64,000 nucleotides of DNA. It comes from CAXSEF01 sp964236535. GTDB lineage: Bacteria; Pseudomonadota; Alphaproteobacteria; Acetobacterales; Acetobacteraceae. Below are positions 1 to 8,278 of this stretch, piece by piece. The translations under genes and the position numbers were made by a program. Each line of letters begins with the position of its first letter. Within the stretch, counting starts at the first letter, position 1. The DNA is taken from positions 12,072 through 76,071 of the forward strand of contig CAXSEF010000007.1 in assembly GCA_964236535.1 (NCBI GenBank). Reading direction: 5' to 3'. The notes beneath the pieces were generated by a model. That model saw only the letters and a list, made by a program, of their open reading frames with translations, was not told the origin of the DNA and did no database searches.

Positions 1-252
1 GAACTCGGCCGCGTGCAGCGGGCCGCGGCGCTGGGTCAGGGCGGCGGCGACCCGGAACGACAACGGGCTGGCGACCAGGCCCTGCTGCGCCAGGAACCGC
101 GCGAGACCGGCGGTCGGCGCGCGCGGAACGACGACCTCGCGGACGGCGGGAAGCGGGCCGGGAGCGTCGTAGGCGCGGATCGCGAGCGCCGCGCCCCCGC
201 CGCCGGCGGCAAGCAGCAGCAGCAGGACAGCGAGGGCGGCGCGGATCTTCAT
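1..252 (-). CDS. mltG: Endolytic murein transglycosylase MltG (N-terminal part, cut by window edge)
   Basis: The first 84 residues of a YceG/MltG protein, an inner-membrane lytic transglycosylase that cleaves nascent glycan strands. Visible: an N-terminal membrane anchor (about residues 4-25, Leu/Ala rich), then the family pattern AIRAYDAPGPLP, a VVVPRAP stretch matching the usual 'vvVPrG' strand, and RRGPLHAAEF matching the conserved 'g.LrAGEY'. The start is the ATG at 252. The catalytic domain lies outside the window. In alphaproteobacteria mltG commonly follows fabF; here the fab block is nearby but on the opposite strand, suggesting rearrangement. Recognised from the N-terminus only. Confidence 0.8.
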   Translation of the reverse strand, partial: MKIRAALAVLLLLLAAGGGGAALAIRAYDAPGPLPAVREVVVPRAPTAGLARFLAQQGLVASPLSFRVAAALTQRRGPLHAAEF

Positions 253-312
253 GGACGTGGTCTAGTCCAGGACGGGACGCTGCGGAACGGGCGACGCTTC
301 GGGGCAGCCAGG

Positions 313-390
313 CAGCAAGGCCGGGCTCTGCCCAGACCCGCCGAAGGCCATATTCCTTTGGAAACCATTTGCATGAGGTCTGCGGCTTGA
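313..390. repeat. Dispersed palindromic element (DPE) copy 1, partial
   Basis: Begins GCAAGGCCGGGCTCTGCCC, then a degenerate second hairpin and the central GGAAACC block. The right arm is missing. It lies between the divergent/convergent ends of mltG and the EI24 gene. Confidence 0.75.
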
Positions 391-484
391 CGCCCCTGGG
401 GTTGGCATGACGCCTTTCCGGTGCGGGTCCAGGAGCTCAGCCCCGGCGGGTTCCCGCTCCGCGGCATGCGGCGGAGCCCGGGTC

Positions 485-1267
485 CTACTTCCCTGCCCAG
501 CCCTCGTTCAGCACGTGCACCATCGCCGCGACGCCCAGCACCGGGACCAGCAGGTTCACCCCCGGCACGCTGCCCGCCGCCGCCAGCGCCGCCCCGTTGA
601 CCAGCACCGCCCACCGCCGGCGCAGGTAGGCCGCCTGCGCCGCCGCGCGTCCCATCCGCCGCATCGCCACCGCGAGGAACAGCCCGCGCCCGATCGCCCA
701 GGCCGCGACCGCCCAGCCCAGCGCCCAGCCCGCGCCGGGCAGCAGCAGCGTGAGCAGCAGCGCCACCACGTTCAGCGCCAGCACCTGCACCGCAAGCACG
801 GCGCCGTCCCAGGCCTGCACCGCGAGCGAGGCGCCGCGGGCCGGCGGCAGGCCGGGGTAGCAGTCGCGCTCCACCGCGCTCGCGACGCGCTCCAGCGACA
901 GGGTGGCGATCAGCACCGCAACCGGCAGGAACAGGAACATCGCCGCCGCCGCCGCGGCAAGCCCGCCCGCCGCGCCGCCGAGCCACGCCCCCGCGCCGGC
1001 AAGCCAGCCGCCGCCATACCCGGCGATCCAGCGGTGCACCCCCCAGACCGCCGCCGCCAGCAGCAGCGCGAACGCCGCCGCCGACCACAGCAACGAGCCG
1101 GCCAGCACCGCGAGGAAGTCCGGGTCGCCGATCTGCGCCGCCGCCCGCAGCAGCGGGGCGCGGACGCGCCGGTCCCGGCCGGCCAGGGCCGCGGCGGTGC
1201 CGGCCGCGCTCGCGCCGCGCACGACGCCCGCCAGGCGGGGGGGCGGGCCCGCCGGACGCGGCCTCAT
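485..1267 (-). CDS. EI24 domain-containing integral membrane protein
   Basis: A 260-residue, strongly hydrophobic protein with about five membrane segments (residues ~48-68, 80-115, 150-180, 185-205, 225-245). It resembles the EI24/CysZ-like family often listed as putative sulfate transport or biogenesis proteins, though the transport role is uncertain for this branch. The start is the ATG at 1267; its ATGA overlaps the stop of the upstream cupredoxin gene, so the two probably form one transcript. Typical hallmarks are the segment SLERVASAVERDCYPGLP and the C-terminal hydrophobic hairpin. Substrate unknown. Confidence 0.8.
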   Translation of the reverse strand: MRPRPAGPPPRLAGVVRGASAAGTAAALAGRDRRVRAPLLRAAAQIGDPDFLAVLAGSLLWSAAAFALLLAAAVWGVHRWIAGYGGGWLAGAGAWLGGAAGGLAAAAAAMFLFLPVAVLIATLSLERVASAVERDCYPGLPPARGASLAVQAWDGAVLAVQVLALNVVALLLTLLLPGAGWALGWAVAAWAIGRGLFLAVAMRRMGRAAAQAAYLRRRWAVLVNGAALAAAGSVPGVNLLVPVLGVAAMVHVLNEGWAGK

Positions 1268-1609
1268 GTCACGGTCGCCACGAGGTGCATCTCGGGACGG
1301 ATGGCGCAGCGCACGGTGAAGGTGCCGGCCACCGTGAAGCGTGCGTGGATGTGGCCGCCCGGCTGCCGCTCGCCGGAGCCGAAGCTGAACTCCGGGTGCT
1401 GACATGGGCGTCGTGCAGCAGCGGCGCACCGTCGACGAGCTCGACCACCCCGCCCCGCTCCAGGGTCACGGCGTCCGGCTGGAACAAGCGGCGGTTCTGC
1501 GACACGACGATGGCCCGCCTGCCGCAGCAACCAGCCCGACGCCCCGCGCGAGCGCCAGACCGGTCACAGGCAGCACAGCCGGCAAGCGGTCACGGTTCCG
1601 CGGAATCAT
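1264..1609 (-). pseudogene. Cupredoxin-domain secreted protein, disrupted by two frame changes
   Basis: Three overlapping pieces in different frames together make one small blue-copper-type protein. Piece 1 is a signal-peptide-like start (MIPRNRDRLPAVLPVTGLAL...) from ATG at 1609. Piece 2 is SQNRRLFQPDAVTLERG followed by VVELVDGAPLLHDAHV. Piece 3 is PEFSFGSGERQPGGH followed by FTVAGTFTVRCAIRPEMHLV. Together they match the periplasmic cupredoxin fold, with copper ligands expected at the His of LLHDAHV and the Cys/Met of RCAIRPEM. Frame changes fall near 1525 and 1400. The stop overlaps the EI24 start (ATGA). Either a pseudogene or two indel errors near the contig end. Confidence 0.7.
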
Positions 1610-2086
1610 CGCGACATCATGGGCAAGCCGGGGGCATGCGGCAACCCGGGCCAGCGCCAGGTCGAGCCGGCGCGCCCGGGCCGTAGGCGGGATCGTGCAG
1701 CAGGACCGCTCCCGTCGAGCAGGTGCAGGGCCTTCTGTACAGCCGGCCGGCCGCCGCGGTGCCGGCGCGACCCGCGGCACCGGATCCACGTCGTGCCAGC
1801 AGGCCTTGGGCGTGACCGGCCAGGTCGGCAAGCAAGGCCAGAGGCTCTGCCTCTGGACTCCGCCAAAGGCTGAGCCTTTGGAATCCCTGTGCTTGAGAAA
1901 GGGGTGTCCAGAGGCTTCGGGCCTTTGGCGGGTCCGGGCGAAGGACGGGCCCGGCCCTGCTGCGCCTGAAGGTCGATGGCCCGGGGCCGCTGGTACCACA
2001 GGAGGCGGAGCCCGGGCCTCGCGCCCCGGGTCTTGCGCTCGCCCGCCGCCACCCGTTCTTCTGTGCCGCGGCAGGGAGACAGGGGC
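1610..2086. other. Intergenic stretch without a recognisable gene
   Basis: Apart from DPE copy 2 (1831-1963) no reading frame here shows a recognisable family. Short minus-strand frames at 1617-1835 have biased but low-information composition. The last bases before 2087 carry CAGGGAGACAGG, the ribosome-binding site of the next gene. Confidence 0.5.
1831..1963. repeat. DPE copy 2, full length
   Basis: Both arms are present: CAGAGGCTCTGCCTCTG hairpin, CAAAGGCTGAGCCTTTG hairpin, centre with GTGCTTGAGAAAGGGG, right arm GCCTTTGGCGGGTCCGGGC, ending CCGGCCCTGC. Confidence 0.9.
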
Positions 2087-2647
2087 ATGGTTCGGATCGA
2101 CCGGGTGGTGACCAGGGGCGGCGACGGCGGCGACACCTCGCTCGGCGACGGCACGCGGGTGGTCAAGCATGCGTTGCGCGTCGAGGCCTACGGCACCGTG
2201 GACGAGGCCAACGCCACCATCGGCCTGCTGCGCCTCCACCTTGCCGCCGATGCGGAGGCGGACGCGATGCTGGCGCGCATCCAGAACGACCTGTTCGACG
2301 TCGGCGCCGACCTCTGCGTGCCCGGCGAGGCGGGCGAGCGGCTGCGGGTCAGCGACGTGCCGTCGCTGCGGCTGGAGGCCGAGCTGGCGGCGATGAACGC
2401 GGCGCTGCCGCCGCTCACCAGCTTCGTGCTGCCGGGCGGCACGCCGGCGGCCGCCCACGCGCACCTGTCGCGCACCGTGGTGCGCCGGGCCGAGCGGCTG
2501 GTCGTCCACCTCGCACGGGAGGAGGCGGTGAACCCCGCGGTGCTGCGCCTGCTCAACCGGCTGTCGGACCACCTGTTCGTGCTGGGGCGGCGGCTCAACG
2601 CCGGCGGCGACGTGCTGTGGCGGCCGGGAGCCGGTCTGGCCGGATAG
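2087..2647 (+). CDS. Cob(I)yrinic acid a,c-diamide/cob(I)alamin adenosyltransferase, PduO type
   Basis: A 186-residue ATP:corrinoid adenosyltransferase of the PduO family, which transfers the adenosyl group of ATP to cob(I)alamin to make coenzyme B12. Motifs in order: TRGGDGGDTSLGDG near the N-terminus (ATP/phosphate binding), VEAYGTVDEANATIG, FVLPGGTPAAA, VVRRAERLVV and LNRLSDHLFVLGRR (the conserved NRLSD). Length fits the family. The start at 2087 is preceded by a good GGGAGA site; earlier in-frame codons run through the DPE-rich spacer and are unlikely. Cytoplasmic. Not obviously in an operon. Confidence 0.93.
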   Translation: MVRIDRVVTRGGDGGDTSLGDGTRVVKHALRVEAYGTVDEANATIGLLRLHLAADAEADAMLARIQNDLFDVGADLCVPGEAGERLRVSDVPSLRLEAELAAMNAALPPLTSFVLPGGTPAAAHAHLSRTVVRRAERLVVHLAREEAVNPAVLRLLNRLSDHLFVLGRRLNAGGDVLWRPGAGLAG

Positions 2648-2781
2648 TGCGCCGGCTGCGTCCGGCGCCGGAGCTGCCGGACCCGCCGCCGCCGGTCGTC
2701 CCCGGCAGCCCCGCGCCTTCACGTTGACAGCCACCGACCCTGCCGCCATACCGCCGCCCCAGTCGTCCGGGTCGCGCCCTC

Positions 2782-3831
2782 ATGCCTGTCCACGCCTTCA
2801 TCTTCCCCGGCCAGGGCAGCCAGAGCGTCGGCATGGGCCGCGACCTCGCCGCCGCCTTCGCCTCCGCGCGCGAGGTGTTCGAGGAGGTCGACGACGTGCT
2901 CGGCCAGAAGCTTGCCAAGCTGATGTTCGGGGGTCCGTCGGAGACCCTGACGCTCACCGAGAACGCCCAGCCGGCGCTGATGGCGATGTCGCTCGCCGTG
3001 CTGCGCACCCTGGAGCGCGAGGGCGGCTTCCGGCTCAACCAGCACGCCGCCCTGGTCGCCGGCCACTCGCTCGGCGAATACAGCGCGCTCGCCGCCGCCG
3101 GGGCCCTGAGCCTCGCCACCACGGCCGCCCTGCTGCGCCGCCGCGGCCGGGCGATGCAGGCCGCCGTCCCGCCCGGCGACGGTGCGATGGCGGCACTGCT
3201 CGGCGTCGAGATGGACGAGGCCCGCGCGATCTGCGCCGCCGCGGCGATCCGCCCCGACCCTGCGGGGACGAACCAGCCGCCGGCGCAGGCCCGCGCGGCA
3301 CCGCCGCCCGACGACCCGGACAACCCGGACGACGCCCCCGGTCACGACCCCGCACGCGACGTGGTCGAAGTCGCCAACGACAACGGCGGCGGCCAGGTGG
3401 TCATCTCCGGCCACGCCGCGGCGGTGGAGCGCGCGGTGCTCATCGCCCGCGAGCGCGGGCTGCGCCGGGCGATGCTGCTGCCGGTCTCCGCGCCGTTCCA
3501 CTGCGCGCTGATGGCGCCGGCCGCCGGGATCATGCGCGAGGCGCTGGGCGAGGCCGACATGGCGGCGCCGCTGGTCCCCGTGATCAGCAACGTCAGCGCC
3601 GCCAAGAGCATCGAGCCCGACCGCATCCGCGCGCTGCTGGTCCGCCAGGTCACCGGCACCGTCCGCTGGCGCGAGAGCCTGCTCGCCTGCCAGGCGATGG
3701 GGGTGGACAGCTTCGTCGAGCTCGGTGCCGGCAAGGTGCTGACCGGCCTGGTGCGCCGCGTTGCTCCCGACGTCGCGGCCGTCAACGCCGGGACCCCGGC
3801 CGAGATCGAGGCGCTGCTGCAGCGCCTGTAG
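2782..3831 (+). CDS. fabD: Malonyl-CoA:ACP transacylase FabD
   Basis: Loads malonyl groups from CoA onto ACP for type II fatty-acid synthesis. The 349 residues include FPGQGSQ (8-14), the nucleophile loop GHSLGEY (Ser96) and the catalytic His in APFHCAL (His240). It ends with ELGAGKVLTGLVRR, typical of FabD. It is longer than the usual ~310 residues because of an acidic Pro/Asp-rich insertion at about residues 157-192. First gene of the fabD-fabG-acpP-fabF block. Confidence 0.96.
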   Translation: MPVHAFIFPGQGSQSVGMGRDLAAAFASAREVFEEVDDVLGQKLAKLMFGGPSETLTLTENAQPALMAMSLAVLRTLEREGGFRLNQHAALVAGHSLGEYSALAAAGALSLATTAALLRRRGRAMQAAVPPGDGAMAALLGVEMDEARAICAAAAIRPDPAGTNQPPAQARAAPPPDDPDNPDDAPGHDPARDVVEVANDNGGGQVVISGHAAAVERAVLIARERGLRRAMLLPVSAPFHCALMAPAAGIMREALGEADMAAPLVPVISNVSAAKSIEPDRIRALLVRQVTGTVRWRESLLACQAMGVDSFVELGAGKVLTGLVRRVAPDVAAVNAGTPAEIEALLQRL

Positions 3832-3892
3832 GCCCGTCTCCGCGGTCCCGGACCGCGACACCGGGGCGCTTCCCCAGCCGCAGGAGTCTCGC

Positions 3893-4630
3893 ATGTTCGA
3901 TCTCGAAGGCCGCACGGCCCTGGTCACCGGCGCCTCCGGCGGCATCGGCGCCGGCGTCGCGGCGGCGCTGCATGCGCAGGGCGCGACGCTGGTGCTGTCC
4001 GGGACGCGGGCGGAGGCGCTCGACGCCGTGGCGCACGGCCTCGGCAGCCGCGCCCACGTCATCGCCCTCGACCTTGCCGACCCTGCCGCGGCCGATGCCC
4101 TGGTGGCGGGCGCCGAGCAGGCCGCCGGGCCGCTGCACATCCTGGTCAACAACGCGGGCGTGACCCGCGACATGCTGGCGCTGCGCCTGCGCGACGAGGA
4201 CTGGGCCCGCGTGCTCGACGTCGACCTCGCCGCCCCGTTCCGGCTGGCCCGCGCGGCGCTGCGCGGCATGGTCCGCCGCCGCGCCGGGCGCATCATCGGC
4301 GTCGGCAGCATCGTGGGCGCCACCGGCAATGCCGGCCAGGCCAACTACGCCGCCGCCAAGGCCGGGCTGGTGGGCATGACCAAGTCGCTGGCCCAGGAGG
4401 TCGGCGGCCGGGGCATCACCGTCAACGTCGTGGCCCCCGGCTTCATCGACACCCCGATGACCGCGGCGCTCTCCGACGCCCAGCGCGAGCGGCTGCTGGC
4501 CGCGATCCCGCTGGCGCGCATGGGGCGGCCGGCCGACGTCGCGGCGGCGGTGGTCTATCTCGCCTCCGACGAGGCGGCCTGGGTCACCGGCACCACGCTG
4601 CACGTCAACGGCGGCATGGCCATGAGCTGA
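3893..4630 (+). CDS. fabG: 3-oxoacyl-ACP reductase FabG
   Basis: NADPH-dependent reduction of beta-ketoacyl-ACP in fatty-acid elongation. 245 residues, short-chain dehydrogenase fold: TGASGGIG cofactor loop (12-19), NNAG (87-90), catalytic Ser139, Tyr152 and Lys156 (YAAAK), and PGFIDTPM after the active site. The start is the ATG at 3893, preceded by CAGGAG; an upstream in-frame extension lies in fabD and is not used. It follows fabD by about 60 bp, so probably co-transcribed. Confidence 0.96.
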   Translation: MFDLEGRTALVTGASGGIGAGVAAALHAQGATLVLSGTRAEALDAVAHGLGSRAHVIALDLADPAAADALVAGAEQAAGPLHILVNNAGVTRDMLALRLRDEDWARVLDVDLAAPFRLARAALRGMVRRRAGRIIGVGSIVGATGNAGQANYAAAKAGLVGMTKSLAQEVGGRGITVNVVAPGFIDTPMTAALSDAQRERLLAAIPLARMGRPADVAAAVVYLASDEAAWVTGTTLHVNGGMAMS

Positions 4631-4953
4631 ATGCCCGCGGCAAACCCGGCCTCTGCAGGTCATCCGGCAGCGCCGCCGTGCTGCGCTCCGCACTGTCCGG
4701 ATGGCCGCTCCGCTGCGGTGCCCGCACGGGTACGCCGGCCGACTCGGCAGAGCGAATTTCACCGACGCGCGCCCAGGCGGGCGCGTCACCATTGTGTCAC
4801 AGCTGTTGCAGCCCACCACCGGCGACCTTGGCGGCATCAGGGCACCATGCTAATCGCGCGCTTGCTTCGTCCGTGACGCGCGTCGCTCACCCGGGTCTGC
4901 CCGGCGGACCTGCAGGACGAACCCTCCAACGGCAGACAAGGACCGAGAAACAC
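4631..4953 (+). promoter_or_regulatory. fabG-acpP spacer, candidate acpP promoter
   Basis: A 323-base spacer with no gene, no DPE and unusually long for a fab operon. A weak sigma70-like pair can be drawn: TTGGCG at 4828-4833 and TAATCG at 4851-4856, 17 bp apart, although the second hexamer matches the -10 consensus poorly. The AT-leaning stretch TTGTGTCACAGCTGTTGCA lies just upstream. A separate acpP promoter is expected because ACP is needed in large amounts; the exact site is a guess. Confidence 0.3.
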
Positions 4954-5193
4954 ATGAGCGAAGTCGCCGACAAGGTTAAGAAGATCGTGGTCGAGCATCT
5001 CGGCGTCGAGGAGAGCAAGGTCACGCCCGAGGCTTCCTTCATCGACGACCTCGGCGCCGACAGCCTCGACACCGTCGAGCTGGTCATGGCGTTCGAGGAG
5101 GCGTTCAGCGTCGAGATCCCCGAGGACGCCGCCGAGAAGATCAGCACCGTCAAGGATGCCATCGACTACATCGAGAAGCAGAAGGCCGCCTGA
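4954..5193 (+). CDS. acpP: Acyl carrier protein AcpP
   Basis: 79-residue acidic carrier protein of fatty-acid synthesis. The phosphopantetheine attachment motif is GADSLDTVELV with Ser37; helix II EVVMAFEEAF-like sequence and the EIPEDAAEKI segment are standard. The start at 4954 (ATGAGCGAAGTC) gives the usual MSEVADKVKKIV opening, preceded by GGACCGAG; a longer in-frame reading from 4678 is discarded. It is followed about 90-130 bp later by fabF. Confidence 0.98.
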   Translation: MSEVADKVKKIVVEHLGVEESKVTPEASFIDDLGADSLDTVELVMAFEEAFSVEIPEDAAEKISTVKDAIDYIEKQKAA

Positions 5194-5327
5194 GAACCTG
5201 TGAGGGGACTCGCGTTGCACGACACTGACGGCACAGAGATCAGCAACCTGCGAGGCGCATCGCTTCGCAGGGCCGATCCGTGCCACGCGCGCTGAGCGCG
5301 GCCATGGCGGGCGGCGCCTACGGCGGG

Positions 5328-6605
5328 ATGCGCAGCGGCAGCAGGCGGGTCGTGGTCAGCGGAATGGGCATCGCGAGCCCGCTCGGCATCGGTGTCGAGC
5401 ACACCTGGCGCCGACTGACCGAGAGCTGCTCCGGCATCGCCGCGATCCGCGCCTTCGACGCGACCGAGCTGCCCGCGAGGATCGCCGGCGAGGTCCCCGC
5501 CGGCAGCCGCGCCGAGGGCGGGCTCACGCTGTCGGAGTGGATCCCGGTCAAGGACCAGAAGAAGATGGACCGCTTCATCCAGCTCGCCCTGGTGGCGGCG
5601 CAGGAGGCGGTCGAGGATTCCGGCTGGATGCCGCCCGAGCACGACAACGAGGGGCGCGAGAACACCGGGGTGATGATCGGCTCCGGCATCGGCGGCCTGC
5701 AGACGATCTACGAGGCCTCGGTCCAGGTCGTCGACGGCAAGGTCCGCCGCCTCTCGCCGTTCTTCATTCCCTCCGCCCTGATCAACCTCGCGTCCGGCTG
5801 GCTGTCGATCCGCTACGGCTTCAAGGGCCCCAACCACTCCGCGGTCACCGCCTGCGCCACCGGCGTGCACGCCATCGGCGACGCCTCGCGGCTCATCATG
5901 CTGGGCGACGCCGACGTGATGGTCGCGGGCGGCGCCGAGGCGGCGGTGTGCGCGCTCGGCATCGGCGGCTTCTGCGCCTCGCGCGCGCTGTCCAGCGGCT
6001 TCAACGACACCCCGGAGCGCGCCTCGCGCCCCTGGGACCGCGACCGCGACGGCTTCGTCATGGGCGAGGGCGCCGGCGTGCTCGTGCTGGAGGAGTACGA
6101 GCACGCCAGGCGCCGCGGTGCCAGGATCTACGGCGAGGTCTCCGGCTACGGGCTCTCCGGCGACGCGCACCACATCACCGCCCCCGCGCCCGCGCACGAC
6201 GGCGCGTTCCGGGCGATGCGGGCGGCATTCCGCAACGGCCGCACCGACCCCTCCGAGGTCGGCTACATCAACGCGCACGGCACCTCGACGCCGATGGGCG
6301 ACGACCTGGAGCTGGAGGCGGTCGAGAAGTTCTTCGGCGACCATGCCCGCCACGTCGCAATGAGCTCGACCAAGTCTGCGACCGGCCACCTGCTCGGCGC
6401 CGCCGGGGCGATCGAGGCGATCTTCTGCCTGCTCGCCATGCGCGACAGCGTGGTGCCGCCGACGCTGAACCTCGACGTCCCGTCGCGCGACAGCGTCATC
6501 GACCGCGTGGCCCACACCGCGCAGGAACGCCGCCTCGACGTCGTGCTGTCGAACAGCTTCGGCTTCGGCGGCACCAACGCCAGCATCCTGTTCCGCAGGG
6601 TCTAG
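5328..6605 (+). CDS. fabF: Beta-ketoacyl-ACP synthase II FabF
   Basis: Condensing enzyme that elongates acyl-ACP with malonyl-ACP. About 425 residues with the start chosen at 5328 (MRSGSRRVVVSGMG), which fits the family; in-frame alternatives are ATG 5304 and GTG 5280. Active site: Cys176 in VTACATGVHAIG, then the His of YINAHGTSTPMGD and the His of KSATGHLLGAAG. The C-terminus SFGFGGTNASI is characteristic. It completes the fab block. Confidence 0.95.
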   Translation: MRSGSRRVVVSGMGIASPLGIGVEHTWRRLTESCSGIAAIRAFDATELPARIAGEVPAGSRAEGGLTLSEWIPVKDQKKMDRFIQLALVAAQEAVEDSGWMPPEHDNEGRENTGVMIGSGIGGLQTIYEASVQVVDGKVRRLSPFFIPSALINLASGWLSIRYGFKGPNHSAVTACATGVHAIGDASRLIMLGDADVMVAGGAEAAVCALGIGGFCASRALSSGFNDTPERASRPWDRDRDGFVMGEGAGVLVLEEYEHARRRGARIYGEVSGYGLSGDAHHITAPAPAHDGAFRAMRAAFRNGRTDPSEVGYINAHGTSTPMGDDLELEAVEKFFGDHARHVAMSSTKSATGHLLGAAGAIEAIFCLLAMRDSVVPPTLNLDVPSRDSVIDRVAHTAQERRLDVVLSNSFGFGGTNASILFRRV

Positions 6606-6636
6606 CACGGCTGGGCCGCCCGACATCCTGCAAGCG

Positions 6637-6820
6637 AAGCAAGGCCGGGCTCTCCCCTCCGCCCGCATCCCCACGGCCCAAGCAGGCCGTCGGAGCCTTG
6701 CGCGAGCTACGCCCGGACCCGCGAAAGCCTGAGGCCTCTGGAAACCCATCCCCAGGCAAATGGATTCCAGAGGCGAGGCCTTCGGCGGAGTCCAGAGGCA
6801 GAGCCTCTGGCCTTGCCTTG
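6637..6820. repeat. DPE copy 3, long variant
   Basis: A longer version with an inserted stretch (CCCTCCGCCCGCATCCC...GAGCCTTGCGCGAGC) between the first arm and the centre; the same insertion recurs in copies 8 and 13. The right arm ends GAGCCTCTGGCCTTGCC. Confidence 0.88.
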
Positions 6821-6877
6821 CCTGCCTCGTCCGGGCCCCGGGTAGGCAGCCGCCCGCGCCCTGCGTAGTGTGCGCCG

Positions 6878-8278
6878 ATGCGCTACATCTCCACCCGAGG
6901 GCAGGTTCCCGCGCGCGACTTCGCCGGCGTGCTCCTCGCGGGTCTCGCCGAGGATGGCGGCCTGTTCGTGCCGGAGTCCTGGCCGTCGCTGTCGGTCTCC
7001 GACCTGCGCGCGATGCGCGGCCTGCCGTACGCCGAGGTGGCCGCCCGGGTGATGCAGACGCTGGTCGGCGACAGCATCCCGTTCGCCGTCCTGCAGGCGA
7101 TGTGCCGCAAGGCCTACGGCGCGTTCGGCCACCCCGCGGTGGCGCCGCTGGTGCAGCTCGGGCCCAACCTGTGGTCGCTGGAGCTGTTCCACGGGCCGAC
7201 GCTCGCCTTCAAGGACCTGGCGATGCAGCTGCTCGGGCCGCTGTTCGACCATGTGCTGGCCGAGCGCGACGAGCGGGTGACCATCGTGGGCGCGACCTCG
7301 GGCGACACCGGCTCGGCGGCGATCGAGGCGCTGCGCGACCGCGCCCGCGTCGACCTGGTGATGCTGCACCCCGAGGGCCGCACCAGCGAGGTGCAGCGCC
7401 GGCAGATGACCACCGTGCACGCGCGAAACGTCGCCAACATCGGGGTGGACGGCACGTTCGACGACTGCCAGGCGCTGGTGAAGGCGATGTTCGCCGACCA
7501 GGCGTTCCGCCGCGAGATGCGGCTCTCGGCGATCAACTCGATCAACTGGGCGCGCATCGCGGCGCAGGTGCCGTATTATGTGTACTCGGCGCTGGCGCTG
7601 GGGGCGCCGGAGCGCGAGGTGGCGTTCAGCGTGCCCACCGGCAACTTCGGCAACCTGCTGGCCGGCTGGGCGGCGCGGCGCATGGGCCTGCCGATAAGCC
7701 GGCTGATCGTGGCGAGCAACCGCAACGACATCCTGGTGCGCTTCCTCGCCGCCAACGACATGACCACCCGCGGCGTCGAGCCGTCGCTGTCGCCGTCGAT
7801 GGACATCCAGGTCAGCTCCAACTTCGAGCGCCTGCTGTTCGAGCTGCTCGACCGCGACGCCGGCGCCACCGCGCGGGCGATGGCGGCGTTCGCGGCCTCC
7901 GGGCGGATGCCGGTGCCCGACGTCGCGTGGAAGCGGGCCACGGCGCTGATGCACGGCTTCCGGCTCGACGACGCCGGCACTCTGGCCGAGATGGCGCGGC
8001 TCGACGGCGCGTGCGGCTATGCCTGCGACCCGCACAGCGCGGTCGGCATCGCCGCCGCACGGGCGCTGCCGACGCCGCATCTGCCGGTGATCGCGCTCGC
8101 CACCGCGCACGGGGCGAAGTTCCCCGACGCGGTCGAGCGCGCGCTGGGCCGCCGGCCCGGGCTGCCGCCGCGCCTGGCCGACCTATATGACCGCGAGGAA
8201 CGCTACTCACGCGCGCCCCGCGACCTCGGAGCCATCCAGGCGCTGGTGCGTGCCTCCGTACAAAGGAACGCCGCATGA
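6878..8278 (+). CDS. thrC: Threonine synthase
   Basis: PLP enzyme converting O-phosphohomoserine to threonine. 466 residues with the ThrC N-terminal domain (MRYISTRGQVPARDF...AEDGGLFVPE), the PLP lysine in HGPTLAFKDLAMQ (Lys112), the phosphate loop ATSGDTGSAA, and VPTGNFGNLLAGW in the large domain. Length fits the ~460-residue long-form family. The start ATG at 6878 is the first after the DPE. Its stop overlaps the next start (ATGA), so it is translationally coupled to the M16 protease gene. Confidence 0.97.
   Translation: MRYISTRGQVPARDFAGVLLAGLAEDGGLFVPESWPSLSVSDLRAMRGLPYAEVAARVMQTLVGDSIPFAVLQAMCRKAYGAFGHPAVAPLVQLGPNLWSLELFHGPTLAFKDLAMQLLGPLFDHVLAERDERVTIVGATSGDTGSAAIEALRDRARVDLVMLHPEGRTSEVQRRQMTTVHARNVANIGVDGTFDDCQALVKAMFADQAFRREMRLSAINSINWARIAAQVPYYVYSALALGAPEREVAFSVPTGNFGNLLAGWAARRMGLPISRLIVASNRNDILVRFLAANDMTTRGVEPSLSPSMDIQVSSNFERLLFELLDRDAGATARAMAAFAASGRMPVPDVAWKRATALMHGFRLDDAGTLAEMARLDGACGYACDPHSAVGIAAARALPTPHLPVIALATAHGAKFPDAVERALGRRPGLPPRLADLYDREERYSRAPRDLGAIQALVRASVQRNAA

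Noticed and set aside
4678..4953. A longer acpP with an N-terminal extension
   Set aside because: The extension has no ACP similarity; the ATG at 4954 with a good ribosome site gives a standard 79-residue ACP.
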